Shown here piece by piece: positions 1 to 5,836 of a DNA stretch of 6,601 nucleotides (positions are counted from its first letter, which is position 1; each line of letters begins with the position of its first letter). Location: NCBI GenBank assembly GCA_002509485.1, contig DAWO01000023.1:12944-19544 (forward strand), read 5' to 3'. The DNA is from Methanolinea sp. UBA477 (GTDB lineage: Archaea > Halobacteriota > Methanomicrobia > Methanomicrobiales > Methanospirillaceae). The notes beneath the pieces were generated by a model. The model was not told the origin of the DNA. It ran no database searches and saw only the letters and a list, made by a program, of their open reading frames with translations. Both the position numbers and the translations under genes were made by a program.

Positions 1-667
1 TGATAATATCGATGAGATTTGTATTCTCTACACGCGAAGAGATCGTCCTTCTTCCATTCCTGACCGTGACGACTTCGAGAGCAGGTTTGCTCTCACAGAG
101 TGAGTAGGCGATCCGTGTCCCGTCTCCGGAGATGCCAGCGGCATTTACCACGTATGTCTTCGGGAAATCGTTGTATTGTCCCAATCTGTCTCCATTTAGA
201 TCAAGAACGATCACGTCCCCCCTCCTGGTCCCCACGACCAGGTTCCGTGCGTCCTCCGAGAGATCGATATCGGTAACCCATCCGGTCACATCTCTCCACA
301 TTTGCGTTCCATTGCGGTCAAAGCAGCGGACTGCACCCTTATCCTTCTCCAGCGACTCCTGGGAGGCGACAATGATGCACGAATTATCCGGCGAGATCTC
401 TCCCATCAGGCTGCCGGGAATGCTTTTGGTCCAGAGAAGAACTCCGTCCCCGTCGAGGAGACGCAGCTGCCCCATGGTCGTGCCGATAACCACCGCGGAA
501 CCGTCAGACGCGATATCACTACTGGATACATATTCCCGTCCCACGGTATAACTCCAGTCAGGAGCAGCCCCCGATACGGGGACTGACAGTGCGAGGAGGA
601 ATACCAATAGCCCGGCCAGGGTGAAGGCCGTCTTCCCATCACCCGATCTACTCAGGAGATCACTCAT
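1..667 (-). CDS. Secreted PQQ/WD40-like beta-propeller protein, N-terminal part (runs off left edge)
   Basis: An open frame reads from an ATG at 667 to the left edge without a stop, giving 222 residues; the C-terminus is outside the window. An AGGAG at 675-679, 7 nt before the ATG, supports this start. Residues 1-13 carry Arg7 and Lys12, followed by a hydrophobic stretch at about 14-32 (AFTLAGLLVFLLALSVPVSG) and small residues GAAP. This looks like a Sec signal peptide cut near residue 34 or 35, so the protein is probably exported or surface-anchored. The rest shows repeating blades that end in an aspartate/glycine turn and often a tryptophan: LLDGDGVLLW at 70-79, CFDRNGTQMW at 115-124, VLDLNGDRLGQY at 154-165. 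Each is preceded by a strand such as ISPDNSCIIVAS (91-102) or LSEDARNLVVGT (136-147). This matches PQQ-like/WD40-like propellers common in methanogen surface proteins. Substrate and role are unknown. It is divergent to the PurM-like gene, so it is a separate transcription unit. Confidence 0.8.
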   Translation of the reverse strand, partial: MSDLLSRSGDGKTAFTLAGLLVFLLALSVPVSGAAPDWSYTVGREYVSSSDIASDGSAVVIGTTMGQLRLLDGDGVLLWTKSIPGSLMGEISPDNSCIIVASQESLEKDKGAVRCFDRNGTQMWRDVTGWVTDIDLSEDARNLVVGTRRGDVIVLDLNGDRLGQYNDFPKTYVVNAAGISGDGTRIAYSLCESKPALEVVTVRNGRRTISSRVENTNLIDII

Positions 668-710
668 CTTCCTGCTCCTACCCTGTAAAAAGAGATGCGG
701 ACGGTAGTCA

Positions 711-718
711 TTAAGATA
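711..718 (-). promoter_or_regulatory. Candidate TATA element for the beta-propeller gene
   Basis: On the minus strand the bases read TATCTTAA, centred about 47 nt before the ATG at 667. With the usual archaeal spacing of roughly 25 nt from TATA box to transcription start, transcription would begin near 688. That leaves a leader of about 20 nt that includes the AGGAG at 675-679. The match to a TATA box is weak and rests on position as much as on sequence. Confidence 0.3.
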
Positions 719-744
719 CCTGTTTCTGTTCGGATGCCATGAAT

Positions 745-757
745 CGCGAGTATCGCG
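745..757. promoter_or_regulatory. Interrupted palindrome in the divergent promoter region, possible operator
   Basis: CGCGA (745-749) and TCGCG (753-757) are perfect inverted repeats around a 3-nt spacer. The hexamer ATCGCG also occurs as a direct repeat at 743-748 and 752-757. The element lies between the two divergent transcription units, about 24 nt upstream of the plus-strand TATA-like box, where a regulator could affect one or both promoters. It is short enough to arise by chance in GC-rich DNA, so a regulatory role is only a possibility. Confidence 0.2.
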
Positions 758-780
758 GGGATACTGTTGATCACCCGCAC

Positions 781-788
781 AATTTTAT
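781..788 (+). promoter_or_regulatory. TATA-like box of the PurM-like gene (probably leaderless transcript)
   Basis: AATTTTAT stands out as AT-rich in a GC-rich surround. It is centred about 28 nt upstream of the ATG at 813, which would put the transcription start at or within a few bases of the start codon. The stretch from 789 to 812 contains no convincing Shine-Dalgarno sequence, whereas the other genes with visible starts here have one. Both facts fit a leaderless or nearly leaderless mRNA. Confidence 0.5.
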
Positions 789-812
789 CAGGACAGAGAC
801 AACAGCTACAAC

Positions 813-2150
813 ATGGACCTGGAAGAGTATGCCAGGCGGCAGATCCGCCTGGGCATCAGTCAGGATGCGATACGAAACGGGCTGGCGGATCGTATTCTTG
901 AATTCAAGGATAGCGCAGGGAGAGAGTATGCAGAAGAGCTGGCAGACGCGGTCATACAGGAGGTCCAGTTCAGCAGCGGCCTGCACGGGGATTTTTTTGA
1001 ATTCGAACGTTCAGGTGTCGGTATGGGGGAGTTCGGTGTCGGCTCCCGTGGAACAGGCGACTTCTTCGCCCACCGTGAACTGGCACGTATCATCGGGAAG
1101 ACCTCTGCCTCGGTGGGAGTCGATGAGATGGACGATGCAGGAGCCGTTGCCCTGGAGGGCTCCGGGGAGGAGAGACAATATATAATCAGTACGGTTGACG
1201 GGATGCATTCCCGGCTCTCCGACTTCCCGTTCCTGGCCGGCTTCCACGTGACACGGGCGACTTTGAGAGACGTGTACGTGATGGGGGCGCGGCCACTTGC
1301 CCTCTTATCTGATATCCACGTCGCCGACGACGGCGATGTCGCAAAGATCTTTGATTACACCGCAGGTATCACGGTGGTCTCCGATCTGATGGATGTCCCT
1401 CTCGTGACCGGATCAACACTCCGGATCGGCGGAGACATGGTCCTTGGCGGGAGGCTGACAGGGTGCGTGGGGGCAGTGGGTGTTGCAACCTACATGACTG
1501 CCCGGAAGGGGACTGCGCCCGGAGACGTCCTCCTCATGACCGAGGGTGCGGGTGGCGGGACGATCGCCACAGCGGCAATTTATTCGGGTTTTCCCGATGT
1601 GGTCGAAAAGACCATCAACCTCCAGTTCCTTCGCGCCTGCGAGGCACTCCTTGCAGACCCGGTCATACATGAGATACATGCCATGACCGATGTGACCAAC
1701 GGCGGGCTCAGGGGAGATGTATACGAGATTGCGGAGACCGCCAACTGCAGGATAATTATCGAGGAGGAGCATGTCCGCGGCCTTGTCGATCCCGGGGTCG
1801 GAGAGATGCTGGAATCGTTGAAGATCGATTATCTCGGGGTCTCGCTCGATGCCCTGCTCCTTGTGGCACCCCGCCAGGCAGTTCCCGCCATCACCGGCCT
1901 GATGGACAGCATCGGAGTCAGAGTCGCGGAGATTGGCCGGGTCGAGGCAGGCCCGCCCGGGGTCGCCCTCGTGGTTGACGGCCGGGAACAGAATTTTACC
2001 CCCAGGTTCCGTGAGTCGGCATATACGCCTGTGAAAAAGGTCGTGGACAGGAACAAGGCTGACTTTTCCAGCATGAAGACTGCCGTTCGTCGCGCTGCCG
2101 ATGCGGCCATAGAAAAGAAGAACCGCGTGATCAGGCATCTTTCGCCGTAA
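813..2150 (+). CDS. AIR synthase (PurM)-superfamily protein, selenophosphate-synthetase-related type, unknown substrate
   Basis: A complete 445-residue protein. PurM-superfamily enzymes (PurM, PurL, SelD, HypE, ThiL) use ATP to activate a substrate. Residues 1-60 are a mostly helical N-terminal region. A glycine-rich segment follows (GVGMGEFGVGSRGTGDFF, 68-85), then the acidic motif DEMDDAGA (104-111), a metal-ATP-binding signature of the superfamily. TVDGMH is at 127-132 and the conserved strand-helix RDVYVMGARPLALLSDIHV at 152-170. STLRIGGDMVLGGRLTG (201-217) ends the N-terminal half. The C-terminal PurM domain shows GDVLLMTEGAGGGT (237-250) and MTDVTNGGLRGDVYEIAE (291-308). Residues 396-445 are a basic tail. 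The pattern fits the archaeal family called AIR-synthase-related or selenophosphate-synthetase-related (COG2144 type). The glycine-rich loop lacks the catalytic Cys or selenocysteine of SelD; the only cysteines are at 218, 276 and 312. It is therefore unlikely to make selenophosphate. The gene is single, with its own promoter and terminator. Family confidence is high; the reaction is not known. Confidence 0.85.
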   Translation: MDLEEYARRQIRLGISQDAIRNGLADRILEFKDSAGREYAEELADAVIQEVQFSSGLHGDFFEFERSGVGMGEFGVGSRGTGDFFAHRELARIIGKTSASVGVDEMDDAGAVALEGSGEERQYIISTVDGMHSRLSDFPFLAGFHVTRATLRDVYVMGARPLALLSDIHVADDGDVAKIFDYTAGITVVSDLMDVPLVTGSTLRIGGDMVLGGRLTGCVGAVGVATYMTARKGTAPGDVLLMTEGAGGGTIATAAIYSGFPDVVEKTINLQFLRACEALLADPVIHEIHAMTDVTNGGLRGDVYEIAETANCRIIIEEEHVRGLVDPGVGEMLESLKIDYLGVSLDALLLVAPRQAVPAITGLMDSIGVRVAEIGRVEAGPPGVALVVDGREQNFTPRFRESAYTPVKKVVDRNKADFSSMKTAVRRAADAAIEKKNRVIRHLSP

Positions 2151-2165
2151 TACCCATTTCCCTTT

Positions 2166-2193
2166 GAAAATGGCTCCACCATTTTCATTTTTT
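2166..2193 (+). terminator. Hairpin plus T-run terminator of the PurM-like gene
   Basis: GAAAATGG (2166-2173) and CCATTTTC (2179-2186) form a perfect 8-bp stem with a 5-nt loop, followed by six T residues at 2188-2193. It begins 15 nt after the TAA at 2148-2150. Archaeal RNA polymerase mainly needs the T-run, so this is a likely 3' end for the plus-strand transcript. Read on the minus strand the stem has no comparable T-run beyond it. Confidence 0.65.
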
Positions 2194-2217
2194 ATGGTTC
2201 TTCGCTACCTGGTGTGG

Positions 2218-2243
2218 ACAGGATTGATGAACAGGATGGATAC
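2218..2243. repeat. Imperfect 13-nt tandem direct repeat
   Basis: ACAGGATTGATGA (2218-2230) is followed directly by ACAGGATGGATAC (2231-2243). Ten of 13 positions match, including the first seven. It lies between the terminator and the GC hairpin. It could be a small slippage duplication; no function can be read from it. Confidence 0.4.
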
Positions 2244-2247
2244 ATTT

Positions 2248-2270
2248 TGTGGGGGCTATCCGCCCCCACA
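2248..2270. repeat. Perfect 9-bp GC-rich hairpin, possibly part of a dispersed repeat
   Basis: TGTGGGGGC (2248-2256) and GCCCCCACA (2262-2270) are perfect inverted repeats around the 5-nt loop TATCC. No T-run follows on either strand, so it does not look like an intrinsic terminator for the plus transcript, and it sits more than 200 nt past the minus-strand cluster. A strong isolated hairpin in a gene-free interval is typical of dispersed palindromic intergenic elements, but only one copy is visible in this window. Confidence 0.5.
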
Positions 2271-2461
2271 CCCCATGTGCGATGCCGCGCCGCCTCCCGA
2301 AAAAATACCGCGAGGCTGATTCACAGTCATAGTTGAGCAATTGGGTATGAGTTATGTGAGGACGCCCCGGCGGCGGTTGTGGGTGACTGAATTGGTATAC
2401 AGATAACAATTCGATTCAGTCTCCACACACAAAACACCGAGGAGGCTTTTTCTGCGCCTGT

Positions 2462-2477
2462 CCCGACGAGAATCGGG
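2462..2477. other. Small hairpin just downstream of the methyltransferase stop
   Basis: CCCGA (2462-2466) and TCGGG (2473-2477) form a 5-bp stem with a 6-nt loop, starting 12 nt past the methyltransferase stop codon on the minus strand. No T-run follows in the direction of minus-strand transcription. It may influence the 3' end of the cluster's mRNA, but support is weak. Confidence 0.25.
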
Positions 2478-2488
2478 TGATTTTGTCT

Positions 2489-3214
2489 TCATCCGGGTTT
2501 TCGTGCACTGGCGAGGAGGTTGTATGCGAGGTAAGGGAGTCTCTCTTCCACGAAGGGTTCGATCTTTCGTGCGATCTCATAGAGCGGTTCGATCAGGTTG
2601 ATATGGGCAAACGAGCACCGGCGGACGCGAATGTCCGTAAAACCGGCCTCTGAAAACAGGTCGTTCATCTCGGATTCTGAATAGTATCTCTCGCCGAAAT
2701 CGCCCATGCCTACATAGCGGATGTTCATCGCCTCACCCATTGCATAGAGTGCCGGAAGACCGGACGTGAAGAGGTTCTTCCCGAGAGTCACCACGGCGAT
2801 GACACCTCCGGGTCTGAGGACCCGGTAGGCTTCACGGACCATTGATTCGGGTTCTTTGAGGTAGCTGAAGGCCAGGAGGCTTGACACCGCATCGAACGAC
2901 TCGTTCCGGAAGGGCAGTATCTCGGCATTCCCTACAGCAAACCGGTCCATCCTGCACCGTGACCGTGCTCTCCTGATCATACCGGGGCTGATGTCCAGGC
3001 CAACTGCGGACCCTCCGTATCTCCCGTAGCGCTGGATGAAGAGGCCTGTCCCGCACCCAAGGTCGAGGAGTGTTCTTCCCCTGGGGAGAAGTTCGAGGAC
3101 ATTTTCACTCAGACGGCTGTAATAGAGTCTTCCCCGGTTCCGGTCGTAACGGGAATCATAGATGTCAGCCACCTCGTCATAATGCTTGCGGACTTTGTTG
3201 TGAGCCGCATTCAT
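2489..3214 (-). CDS. Class I SAM-dependent methyltransferase (UbiE/Methyltransf_11-like)
   Basis: A complete 241-residue protein with the Rossmann-like fold of S-adenosylmethionine-dependent methyltransferases. Motif I is TLLDLGCGTGLF (48-59), the SAM-binding glycine loop. The acidic residue that holds the ribose hydroxyls is in VGLDISPGMI (71-80), and the adenine-contact region is GNAEILPFRNESFDAV (95-110). The post-core motif EAYRVLRPGGVIAVVTL (128-144) has the RVLRPGG signature of small-molecule methyltransferases. Residues 145-241 form a variable, aromatic-rich C-terminal part that probably sets substrate choice. The length is typical of the family, and the substrate cannot be inferred. 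The start is an ATG at 3214 with GAGGT at 3221-3225, 6 nt upstream and inside the RFC gene. Its ATG overlaps the RFC stop codon as ATGA, which suggests translational coupling. It is the last gene of the minus-strand cluster. Confidence 0.9.
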   Translation of the reverse strand: MNAAHNKVRKHYDEVADIYDSRYDRNRGRLYYSRLSENVLELLPRGRTLLDLGCGTGLFIQRYGRYGGSAVGLDISPGMIRRARSRCRMDRFAVGNAEILPFRNESFDAVSSLLAFSYLKEPESMVREAYRVLRPGGVIAVVTLGKNLFTSGLPALYAMGEAMNIRYVGMGDFGERYYSESEMNDLFSEAGFTDIRVRRCSFAHINLIEPLYEIARKIEPFVEERLPYLAYNLLASARKPG

Positions 3215-4209
3215 GAAAATACCTCTTTTACTATCCTTGATACAAGTGTGTTCAGCTGCACGTATTCGTTATTGCAGTGACCGAGAATGTGGTCCGTATC
3301 ACCCAGGGCATCGGCGATTCTCGGATCATTGTACTCAATCCTCGCCGCAGCCCTGATATGCCGTACAACCTCCTCTGAAGAGAGTCCGTACTCGATCATC
3401 AGCTTCTCTACACGCTGTACTGCCGAATCCATCTCTCCACGGACCATCGCGCAGAAAGCCGCATGTGCCACCTGTCCTGCCTCAGTCTGCGAACACCTGA
3501 GCAGGTCAAAGGATGTTCCCGATTCCACCATGGTCTGCAGGAGTACCATCGCCTTTCTCATATCTCCGTCCGAAGCCTGTACGATGAGATCCAGATCGTC
3601 TCCGGAGACGTCGCCGACGCTGAACCCCTCCATCTCCAGCACGTGGCAGAGATGACCTGTGATGACATCGGAATCGAGCGGTGCAAAAAAGAATGGCAGG
3701 CAACGGGAACTGATTGCAGGGATGATCCCTGATGTATGGGTGGATATCAGCACAAACCTGCATGTCCTGCTGTAGCGCTCCATGATTCGCCTCAATGCAG
3801 ACTGGGCCTCCCTGGTAAGACTGGAGGCGCCTTCAAAGACCATCATCCGAAATTCGGCATCGAGAGGCCGGATAGACGCGTACCACCTGGTGATATTCTT
3901 GAAATTGACGAGCAGGCTCTGGTCTTTCTGGTAAATATGTGCATAGGGCTCCTGTTCTTCGAGATATCTCTTTCCGAGCGAGAAGAGGTCCGAGACCTGG
4001 ATGACGGTGATGTTTGGTCCGGGAAATTCCCCAAACAGGGTAGAAGCAAGACATTCCATGCTCACGCTCTTTCCCGTACCATGAGGCCCGGTCAGGAGGA
4101 GGTGGGGAAAGGTGCCGGCCTTGGCAAACGAGTGTAAGTGGGAGACGACCCGTGGCTGCCCGAGTATCTCTGAAAACCCGGTCGGCCTGTATTTTTCAAT
4201 CCAGAGCAT
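3211..4209 (-). CDS. rfcS: Replication factor C small-subunit paralog (clamp loader AAA+ subunit)
   Basis: A 332-residue AAA+ protein of the clamp loader, which opens the PCNA ring and places it on primed DNA. The N-terminus MLWIEKYRPTGFSEILGQ (1-18) is the RFC box signature. Walker A is GPHGTGKS (41-48). The segment from about 69 to 117 differs from the standard small subunit: the usual NASDERGI is replaced by QVSDLFSLGKRYL, and YASIRPLDAEF follows at 110-120. That arrangement resembles the second small-subunit type found in haloarchaea and methanogens that have three RFC proteins. LTREAQSALRRIMERYSRTC (131-150) is well conserved. Walker B, normally LDEAD, reads FEGAS (125-129). Sensor 1, normally CN, reads STH (156-158). 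The SSRC arginine-finger motif is intact at 167-170. The C-terminal collar domain is present. ATP hydrolysis at its own site may be impaired while it can still serve a neighbour's site. The gene overlaps PPS by 14 nt and the methyltransferase by 4 nt. Confidence 0.87.
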   Translation of the reverse strand: MLWIEKYRPTGFSEILGQPRVVSHLHSFAKAGTFPHLLLTGPHGTGKSVSMECLASTLFGEFPGPNITVIQVSDLFSLGKRYLEEQEPYAHIYQKDQSLLVNFKNITRWYASIRPLDAEFRMMVFEGASSLTREAQSALRRIMERYSRTCRFVLISTHTSGIIPAISSRCLPFFFAPLDSDVITGHLCHVLEMEGFSVGDVSGDDLDLIVQASDGDMRKAMVLLQTMVESGTSFDLLRCSQTEAGQVAHAAFCAMVRGEMDSAVQRVEKLMIEYGLSSEEVVRHIRAAARIEYNDPRIADALGDTDHILGHCNNEYVQLNTLVSRIVKEVFS

Positions 4210-4930
4210 CTCCAAGCCTCCGTCTCATCTCCCCAAGCGCCTCCCTCAGGAGTACAGCATTGTCATGCACCGTTATTAATTCCAGGGATTCTTCCTGCCG
4301 TAAACTATGGGAAAACCTCGTGATATTCGGGAGAGCCCGGGTGAGTTCGTCGACGATCGTGAGGGTTGCCGCCCGTGCCGTCCGTGAGAGAGGGTTTAAG
4401 TCGATCGTGATGACCGTCTTTCCCATGCCGGCAAGCACCTGGCACCGGTCGCCGTCTTCCAGCGGCACCAGTATCACGTCGGCCGAGAAGATGCCTTCAA
4501 CCAGGCAGTACGCACGGTCATGTGACAGCGCAAGCAGGCGCTGTGCCTCCCCTTCCAGGACACGTACACCGTTATCTTCCAGAAGCCGCCGGATCTTCTC
4601 TATTCGTTCTTCTGTGCGGTGAAACAGGTTCACCTCGACCTTTGCACCCGTCGCCTCCTGGAGATCGCGGATTTCACCGGCAGCAAGGGCAGCTGTATTG
4701 CCGTTTACCGAGATGACCGGATTCCTTGCACACAGGAGGAAAGCCGCTGCTGTTTTTTCTGCCATCAGAGCGCTCTCTGTCGTCCGTTCCCCAAGGAGGT
4801 AATCAAATGCCTCACCCCGCCCGTGCGCCGCAAGACCTTCCAGGGAGACGATGCCCTCCCGGCAACAGGAAGCGAGGGATTCCCTGGCGACGAGTGACCG
4901 GTAACGGGGATGATCACGCGGGATTGTCAT
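4196..4930 (-). CDS. 4-phosphopantoate--beta-alanine ligase (archaeal phosphopantothenate synthetase, PPS)
   Basis: A complete 244-residue protein. PPS uses ATP to condense 4-phosphopantoate with beta-alanine to give 4'-phosphopantothenate; in archaea PoK and PPS replace bacterial pantothenate synthetase (PanC) and pantothenate kinase. Family landmarks are all present: IPRDHPRYRSLVARE (3-17), GRGEAFDYLLGE (37-48), the NPVISVNGNTAAL nucleotide-site region (70-82), and NLFHRTEERIEKI (101-113). The long C-terminal signature runs from DVILVPLEDGDRC (151-163) through AGMGKTVITIDLNPLSRTA (167-185) to IVDELTRALPNI (192-203). The length is close to the usual roughly 250 residues. The start is the ATG at 4930 with GGAGG at 4935-4939, 4 nt upstream. 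The ATG overlaps the stop of pantoate kinase as ATGA, so the enzymes of two consecutive steps are translationally linked. A cytoplasmic enzyme; identification is firm. Confidence 0.96.
   Translation of the reverse strand: MTIPRDHPRYRSLVARESLASCCREGIVSLEGLAAHGRGEAFDYLLGERTTESALMAEKTAAAFLLCARNPVISVNGNTAALAAGEIRDLQEATGAKVEVNLFHRTEERIEKIRRLLEDNGVRVLEGEAQRLLALSHDRAYCLVEGIFSADVILVPLEDGDRCQVLAGMGKTVITIDLNPLSRTARAATLTIVDELTRALPNITRFSHSLRQEESLELITVHDNAVLLREALGEMRRRLGDALD
4217..4221 (-). promoter_or_regulatory. Ribosome binding site that decides the RFC start
   Basis: Read on the minus strand, GGAGG lies 7 nt before the ATG at 4209. A TTG at 4215 in the same frame would add two residues but lies only 1 nt from the GGAGG, which is too close for initiation. 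The ATG also places the RFC signature LWIEKYRP directly after the initiator, as in related proteins. The site lies inside the end of the PPS coding sequence. Confidence 0.75.
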
Positions 4931-5787
4931 GACACCTCCAGTATCCGCACACCTGAAGAGGCGACGTGGACTTCGAAGGTCTCACCAAGCTGCCCGAGTA
5001 TCTCCCGGGCACCCTCTCCGTATGCAAAGACACCGTTTCCGAGCATGGTCATGCTTGCCAGGACCCCTTCCCTGTCGCACTCCCCGAGACCGATCCGAAC
5101 TTCGGGCGTGATGAGGCCGCTCTTCTCTGAAAAATCCCGTGAAAACCGGAAAAACTCTTCAGGGGTCTCCGGGCAGCGCCCGGGAAATGCCCGGACAATC
5201 TGGTCCATTGCAGTTTTGGAGCTGAGAATTGAGGGGGAGGGAAGCGAACTGAAGGTTACGGCAAAGATGCGATCAGAGAGATCGAAGCACCTCTCGATCT
5301 CAGCATCTATCCCTGCCCCTTTCCGGCAATCCCTCCCGCCTCCCTGGGAGGCGGCAACATCACCAAGCCCGGTGTGGTGCCGGATCTCGGATTCATGGGC
5401 ATGCTCGATGCATTCCTCCAGGGAAAAACCAAGGTCGTACAGCCGGTTCACTGCAACCGCCGTCGCTGAAAGGGCAGCCGCAGACAGGCCGAAACCCGCC
5501 CCGATCGGAAGACGGCACGCGGTCCTGATCTCCGCCTCTGCTCCCATGCGGGTGAGGAGATCCTCTACCGGGAGAGACCCGCCAGATCTCTCAATCACCC
5601 AGTCATTGAGATCCACCCGATCCACCGTCACTCTCGTCAGATCGGCCAGTCCGGCGGTCACCCTGACGCCCTCATCGATGACGATCCCCGCACCCATGCT
5701 GCCTGTGCTGCGGGCATCGGGTCCGAATACGGGCCTGAAGTACCCGGATATGTGGCCGGGACAGAAAGACGTTACCGTACGCGTCAT
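4927..5787 (-). CDS. Pantoate kinase (PoK), GHMP kinase superfamily
   Basis: A complete 286-residue protein that phosphorylates pantoate to 4-phosphopantoate with ATP, the archaea-specific step before PPS. The N-terminal GHISGYFRP (11-19) and GSMGAGIVI (29-37) are PoK hallmarks. LPIGAGFGLSAAALSATA (93-110) is the GHMP phosphate-binding loop. HTGLGDVAASQGGG (139-152 region) follows, and TMLGNGVFAYGEGA (247-260) is the C-terminal GHMP motif. The frame stays open for 97 codons upstream of the start, but that extension is arginine-rich and lies antisense to no motif; it simply runs through coaBC in another frame. The ATG at 5787 places the hallmark correctly and has GGAG at 5792-5795, 4 nt upstream, plus GGAGGG at 5800-5805. 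It begins 49 nt after coaBC with no promoter or terminator visible in that gap. Its stop overlaps the PPS start by 4 nt. Identification is firm because PoK and PPS sit side by side. Confidence 0.95.
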   Translation of the reverse strand: MTRTVTSFCPGHISGYFRPVFGPDARSTGSMGAGIVIDEGVRVTAGLADLTRVTVDRVDLNDWVIERSGGSLPVEDLLTRMGAEAEIRTACRLPIGAGFGLSAAALSATAVAVNRLYDLGFSLEECIEHAHESEIRHHTGLGDVAASQGGGRDCRKGAGIDAEIERCFDLSDRIFAVTFSSLPSPSILSSKTAMDQIVRAFPGRCPETPEEFFRFSRDFSEKSGLITPEVRIGLGECDREGVLASMTMLGNGVFAYGEGAREILGQLGETFEVHVASSGVRILEVS

Positions 5788-5836
5788 AAAACTCCAATCC
5801 CCTCCGCCAACAGGAATCTGACTTTTGGCACAGGTA

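Larger units (their letters stand above)
2151..2488. other. Intergenic interval between convergent genes; no convincing gene
   Basis: This 338-nt interval separates the ends of the PurM-like gene and the methyltransferase. I find no tRNA-like or rRNA-like structure and no open frame with a credible start and ribosome binding site. It holds the terminator hairpin at 2166-2193, an imperfect 13-nt tandem repeat at 2218-2243, a strong GC hairpin at 2248-2270, similar segments at 2338-2351 and 2389-2402 (AATTGG followed by GTAT, offset by one base), a 6-bp inverted pair CAGTCA/TGACTG at 2324-2329 and 2384-2389, and a small hairpin at 2462-2477. No strong terminator is visible for the minus-strand cluster. 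The best candidate is a TGTTTTGTGTGTGG tract read on the minus strand from about 2436 to 2423. Confidence 0.6.

Noticed and set aside
406..642. 78-residue minus-strand frame near the left end
   Set aside because: It is an out-of-frame shadow of the beta-propeller gene, whose own frame has a signal peptide, a ribosome binding site and repeated blade motifs.
739..1185. 148-residue open frame on the plus strand starting in the promoter region
   Set aside because: It overlaps the start of the PurM-like gene in another frame, shows no recognisable motif, and its tryptophan- and arginine-rich composition is typical of a shadow frame.
1413..2138. 241-residue open frame on the minus strand antisense to the PurM-like gene
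   Set aside because: The plus-strand frame has clear family motifs throughout; the antisense frame has none and is explained by codon bias in GC-rich DNA.
813..2150. Assignment as selenophosphate synthetase (SelD) or methanogenesis marker protein 2
   Set aside because: The SelD active-site Cys/Sec is missing. The N-terminal region and length do not match what I recall of the marker 2 family, which is shorter, so only the superfamily-level call is kept.
2248..2270. GC hairpin as an intrinsic terminator
   Set aside because: No T-run follows the stem on either strand. The plus-strand gene already has a hairpin with a T6 tract at 2166-2193.
2185..2409. 74-residue minus-strand frame in the intergenic interval, with a TTG start
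   Set aside because: It has no ribosome binding site or known domain and covers the terminator and GC hairpin. A 41-residue plus-strand frame from the ATG at 2194 was rejected for the same reasons. Either could be conserved if the interval proves to be a dispersed repeat.
4910..5821. 303-residue plus-strand open frame antisense to pantoate kinase
   Set aside because: Its composition is Ser/Arg/Pro-rich and it has no motif. The minus-strand frame carries all GHMP kinase signatures.
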